Of a stretch of DNA of 64,000 nt, positions 62,235 through 64,000 are shown one piece after another; within the stretch, counting starts at the first letter, position 1; each line of letters begins with the position of its first letter. The notes beneath the pieces were generated by a model. That model was not told the DNA's origin. It made no database searches and was given only the letters and a program-made list of their open reading frames with translations. Source of the stretch: Salipiger sp. IMCC34102 (GTDB taxonomy: Bacteria > Pseudomonadota > Alphaproteobacteria > Rhodobacterales > Rhodobacteraceae); the NCBI RefSeq assembly GCF_004145405.1, contig NZ_SELQ01000007.1:62001-126000 (forward strand). Reading direction: 5' to 3'. A program made the translations under genes and the position numbers.

Positions 62235-62648
62235 CTACCCTTTCGAGATCTCTATGTTCTTCACAACGCGTTCGGCCGGTCTGCGGTTCAGATCGATGTG
62301 CAGAAGCCCGTTTTCCATGCTCGCCTTCCCCACTTCGACCCCGTCGGCCAGCACGAAGGCGCGCTGGAAGGGCCGGCCCGCGATGCCGCGGTGCAGATAC
62401 TCCCGCTCGGGGGTGTCGGTGGGCAGACGGCCGCGCACGGTCAGCGTCGAGTCCTCGACCGTGATCGACAGGTCCGGCGCACCGAACCCCGCCACCGCCA
62501 GCGTCACGCGGTAGCTGCCCTTCGAGGTCTGCTCGATGTTGTAGGGGGGATATCCGTCGGTTCCGGTCTTGGCGGTGCGTTCGACCAGGCGTTCCAGCCC
62601 GTCGAAGCCCAGCAGGAACGGATGGGTCCCCAAAGCCATTTTCGTCAT
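62235..62648 (-). CDS. Small heat-shock protein (Hsp20/IbpA type)
   Basis: A 137-residue alpha-crystallin-domain chaperone that holds unfolding proteins. It has YPPYNIEQTSKGSYRVTLAV at the domain start and RGRLPTDTPEREYLHRGIAG; the domain ends with LHIDLNRRPAERVV. ATG 62648 (MTKMALG) has AAGGA nine bases upstream; the longer frame adds 19 residues and is less likely. Probably RpoH-controlled (rpoH is in the window), but I see no clear sigma-32 promoter. Confidence 0.95.
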   Translation of the reverse strand: MTKMALGTHPFLLGFDGLERLVERTAKTGTDGYPPYNIEQTSKGSYRVTLAVAGFGAPDLSITVEDSTLTVRGRLPTDTPEREYLHRGIAGRPFQRAFVLADGVEVGKASMENGLLHIDLNRRPAERVVKNIEISKG

Positions 62649-62799
62649 GCGACACGTCCTTGTTTCAAGCGACATAGCCAATGCGGCCCCGCTTTCGGCG
62701 ACCACACCGGAAATATGGGGGTGCGGGCGGCGTCGCGCAAGAGCCTAGGCGCAGGTCCCGAAACCCTGTAAGAGACCCTCGATCCCAAGGTTTGGTGCC

Positions 62800-63018
62800 A
62801 TGAATTCCTCCCCGCAACTGTCCGACATCGAAGTGCTCACGATCGAATTGCGCGTGCTGCGGCAGGAACATCACGACCTCGACCTGGCGATCACAGCCCT
62901 GCAGATGACCCATCCCGGCGACGTGCTGACGATCAGCCGGCTCAAGCGCAAGAAGCTGGGGCTGAAGGACCGCATCGCCCGGATCGAGGATACGGTGAAC
63001 CCCGACATCATCGCCTGA
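62800..63018 (+). CDS. DUF465 (YdcH-like) small helical protein
   Basis: A 72-residue protein, [20 protein letters not shown], with [12 protein letters not shown], then [17 protein letters not shown]. The central H-x-x-L-D-xx-I and the basic C-terminal L-K-x-x-K-L-x-L-K-D motif are DUF465 hallmarks. Function unknown; divergent from hsp20. AAGG upstream of ATG 62800. Confidence 0.85.
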   Translation: MNSSPQLSDIEVLTIELRVLRQEHHDLDLAITALQMTHPGDVLTISRLKRKKLGLKDRIARIEDTVNPDIIA

Positions 63019-63143
63019 CACCGCGCGGCGCCCGGCCTTTCGAGCCGCGCCGCCCCGATCGACTCGTCCCCGCAAGCACCGCGGCGCCTTGCCCCCGCGC
63101 CGCCCGCCCCTATAGTGCCGCGCGCAACCGTTCGGAGCGTGCG

Positions 63144-63632
63144 ATGCCTGATCCCCTCGTCGGCCTCATCATGGGCAGCCAGTCCGACTGGCCCACCATG
63201 CGCGAGGCCGCCCAAATCCTGGACACCCTGGGCATCCCCCATGAGCCGCGCATCGTCTCGGCCCACCGCACGCCGGACCGGCTGTGGGACTACGGCAAGA
63301 CCGCCGTCGAACGCGGGCTGCAGGTCATCATCGCGGGCGCGGGCGGGGCCGCCCACCTGCCCGGCATGATGGCCTCCAAGACGCGGGTGCCGGTGATCGG
63401 CGTGCCGATCCAGACCAAGGCGCTGTCGGGCGTCGACAGCCTCTACTCGATCCTGCAGATGCCGCGCGGCTTTCCGGTTGCCACCATGGCCATCGGCGCC
63501 GCCGGGGCGCAGAACGCGGGCCTCATGGCCGCCGGGATCCTCGCCTTGCAGGACCCCGCACTTGCCGCACGTCTCGACCAATGGCGAAGCGATCTCGCCG
63601 CCTCCATCCCTGAGGTGCCCGAAGATGACTGA
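63144..63632 (+). CDS. purE: 5-(carboxyamino)imidazole ribonucleotide mutase
   Basis: Converts N5-CAIR to CAIR in purine synthesis, 162 residues. The N-terminal [12 protein letters not shown] is the phosphate/nucleotide site, [13 protein letters not shown] has the catalytic histidine, [15 protein letters not shown] and [17 protein letters not shown] complete the family. The stop overlaps purK by 8 bases, so PurE and PurK are made together. Confidence 0.97.
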   Translation: MPDPLVGLIMGSQSDWPTMREAAQILDTLGIPHEPRIVSAHRTPDRLWDYGKTAVERGLQVIIAGAGGAAHLPGMMASKTRVPVIGVPIQTKALSGVDSLYSILQMPRGFPVATMAIGAAGAQNAGLMAAGILALQDPALAARLDQWRSDLAASIPEVPEDD

Positions 63633-64000
63633 ACCCCTCGCCCCCGGCGCCACGATCGGCATCCTCGGCGGTGGCCAGCTGGGCCGCATGCTGTCCGTCG
63701 CCGCCAGCCGCTTGGGCTTCAAGACCTGCATCTTCGAACCCGCGGGCGATTGCCCGGCCTCCCACGTCGCCAATTTCCACCTGAAGGCGGACTACGACGA
63801 TACCGACGCATTGACGCAATTTGCGCAATCGGTCGACGTCATCACCTACGAGTTCGAGAACATCCCGACGGGGGCCCTCGACACGCTCGAAGCCCTAAAG
63901 CCCATCCACCCAAACCGCCGCGCGCTCGCCACCTCGCAGGACCGGCTGACGGAAAAGACCTTCCTGCGCGATCTCGGCCTGACCACGGCGCCCTTCGCGG
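63625..64000 (+). CDS. purK: N5-carboxyaminoimidazole ribonucleotide synthase, start only (cut by window edge)
   Basis: ATP-dependent carboxylation of AIR to N5-CAIR, the step before PurE. About 125 residues are visible: [40 protein letters not shown], and [20 protein letters not shown], all PurK-typical ATP-grasp N-terminus. The rest lies beyond the window. Confidence 0.95.
   Translation, partial: MTEPLAPGATIGILGGGQLGRMLSVAASRLGFKTCIFEPAGDCPASHVANFHLKADYDDTDALTQFAQSVDVITYEFENIPTGALDTLEALKPIHPNRRALATSQDRLTEKTFLRDLGLTTAPFA

Noticed and set aside
62649-62799. Sigma-32 promoter for hsp20
   Set aside because: A CTTGAA-like -35 appears too close to the start with no -10 at the right distance.

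Overview
The window looks like a chromosomal segment of an aerobic marine-type alphaproteobacterium of the order Rhodobacterales (Roseobacter group / Rhodobacteraceae). The basis is very high GC with strong third-position bias, long antisense open frames, an RpoH-type sigma factor, an Hsp20-DUF1150 pair, an opgGHC cluster, a GcvT-type dimethylglycine/sarcosine dehydrogenase-like flavoprotein and a LOV histidine kinase. No sequence search was run, so the taxonomic call rests on recognised gene families. I saw no rRNA, tRNA, CRISPR array, prophage or insertion sequence. Most of the window is core metabolism.

Layout. 1-4.7 kb: lysA (cut by the window edge), DUF2834 protein, small lipoprotein and argH on the minus strand; a TlpA-type thioredoxin diverges from argH; then yqgE and a stand-alone DsbD alpha-domain protein. 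4.9-9.7 kb: RND efflux permease and adaptor. 9.8-12.9 kb: moaB, a uracil-DNA glycosylase-like protein, pyrB and a membrane protein. 13-22.2 kb: one long minus-strand purine operon, xdhA-xdhB-xdhC followed by a nucleoside-type ABC importer (ATPase, two permeases, BMP-family binding protein). 22.4-27.1 kb: opgG-opgH-opgC for periplasmic glucans. 27.4-33.7 kb: HAD dehalogenase, FAD oxidase, a GST with an extra Cys-rich tail, cobU and a phosphatase, rpoH and a ChaN-like protein. 33.8-43.6 kb: coaBC-dut-ThiF-like E1, amino-acid ABC parts, M3 peptidase, cation diffusion facilitator, SH3 protein, 2-hydroxyacid dehydrogenase and lipoproteins. 43.8-48.7 kb: panB-panC and a large GcvT-type flavoprotein. 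48.9-56.6 kb: YifB/ComM, UbiK, lgt-methyltransferase-pgeF, YbdK-type ligase and a LOV histidine kinase. 56.7-64 kb: Lrp regulator, trxB, a Sat-CysC enzyme with an in-frame HTH domain, a REC protein, hsp20-DUF1150, DUF465, purE and the start of purK.

The most unusual points are these. (1) A MarR-type (EPS-associated-like) winged-helix domain runs in frame, with no stop, into bifunctional ATP sulfurylase/APS kinase, with two tandem dyad-like boxes just upstream. (2) Two families of short GC-rich interspersed repeats occur (five and three copies). One copy lies inside xdhB and is translated in frame as an insertion. (3) The rpoH leader holds interleaved perfect inverted repeats that define mutually exclusive RNA folds next to the Shine-Dalgarno. 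(4) There is an apparent +1 frameshift near the N-terminus of opgH. (5) A hairpin with a U7 tract sits on the minus strand between two plus-strand genes, suggesting a small RNA.
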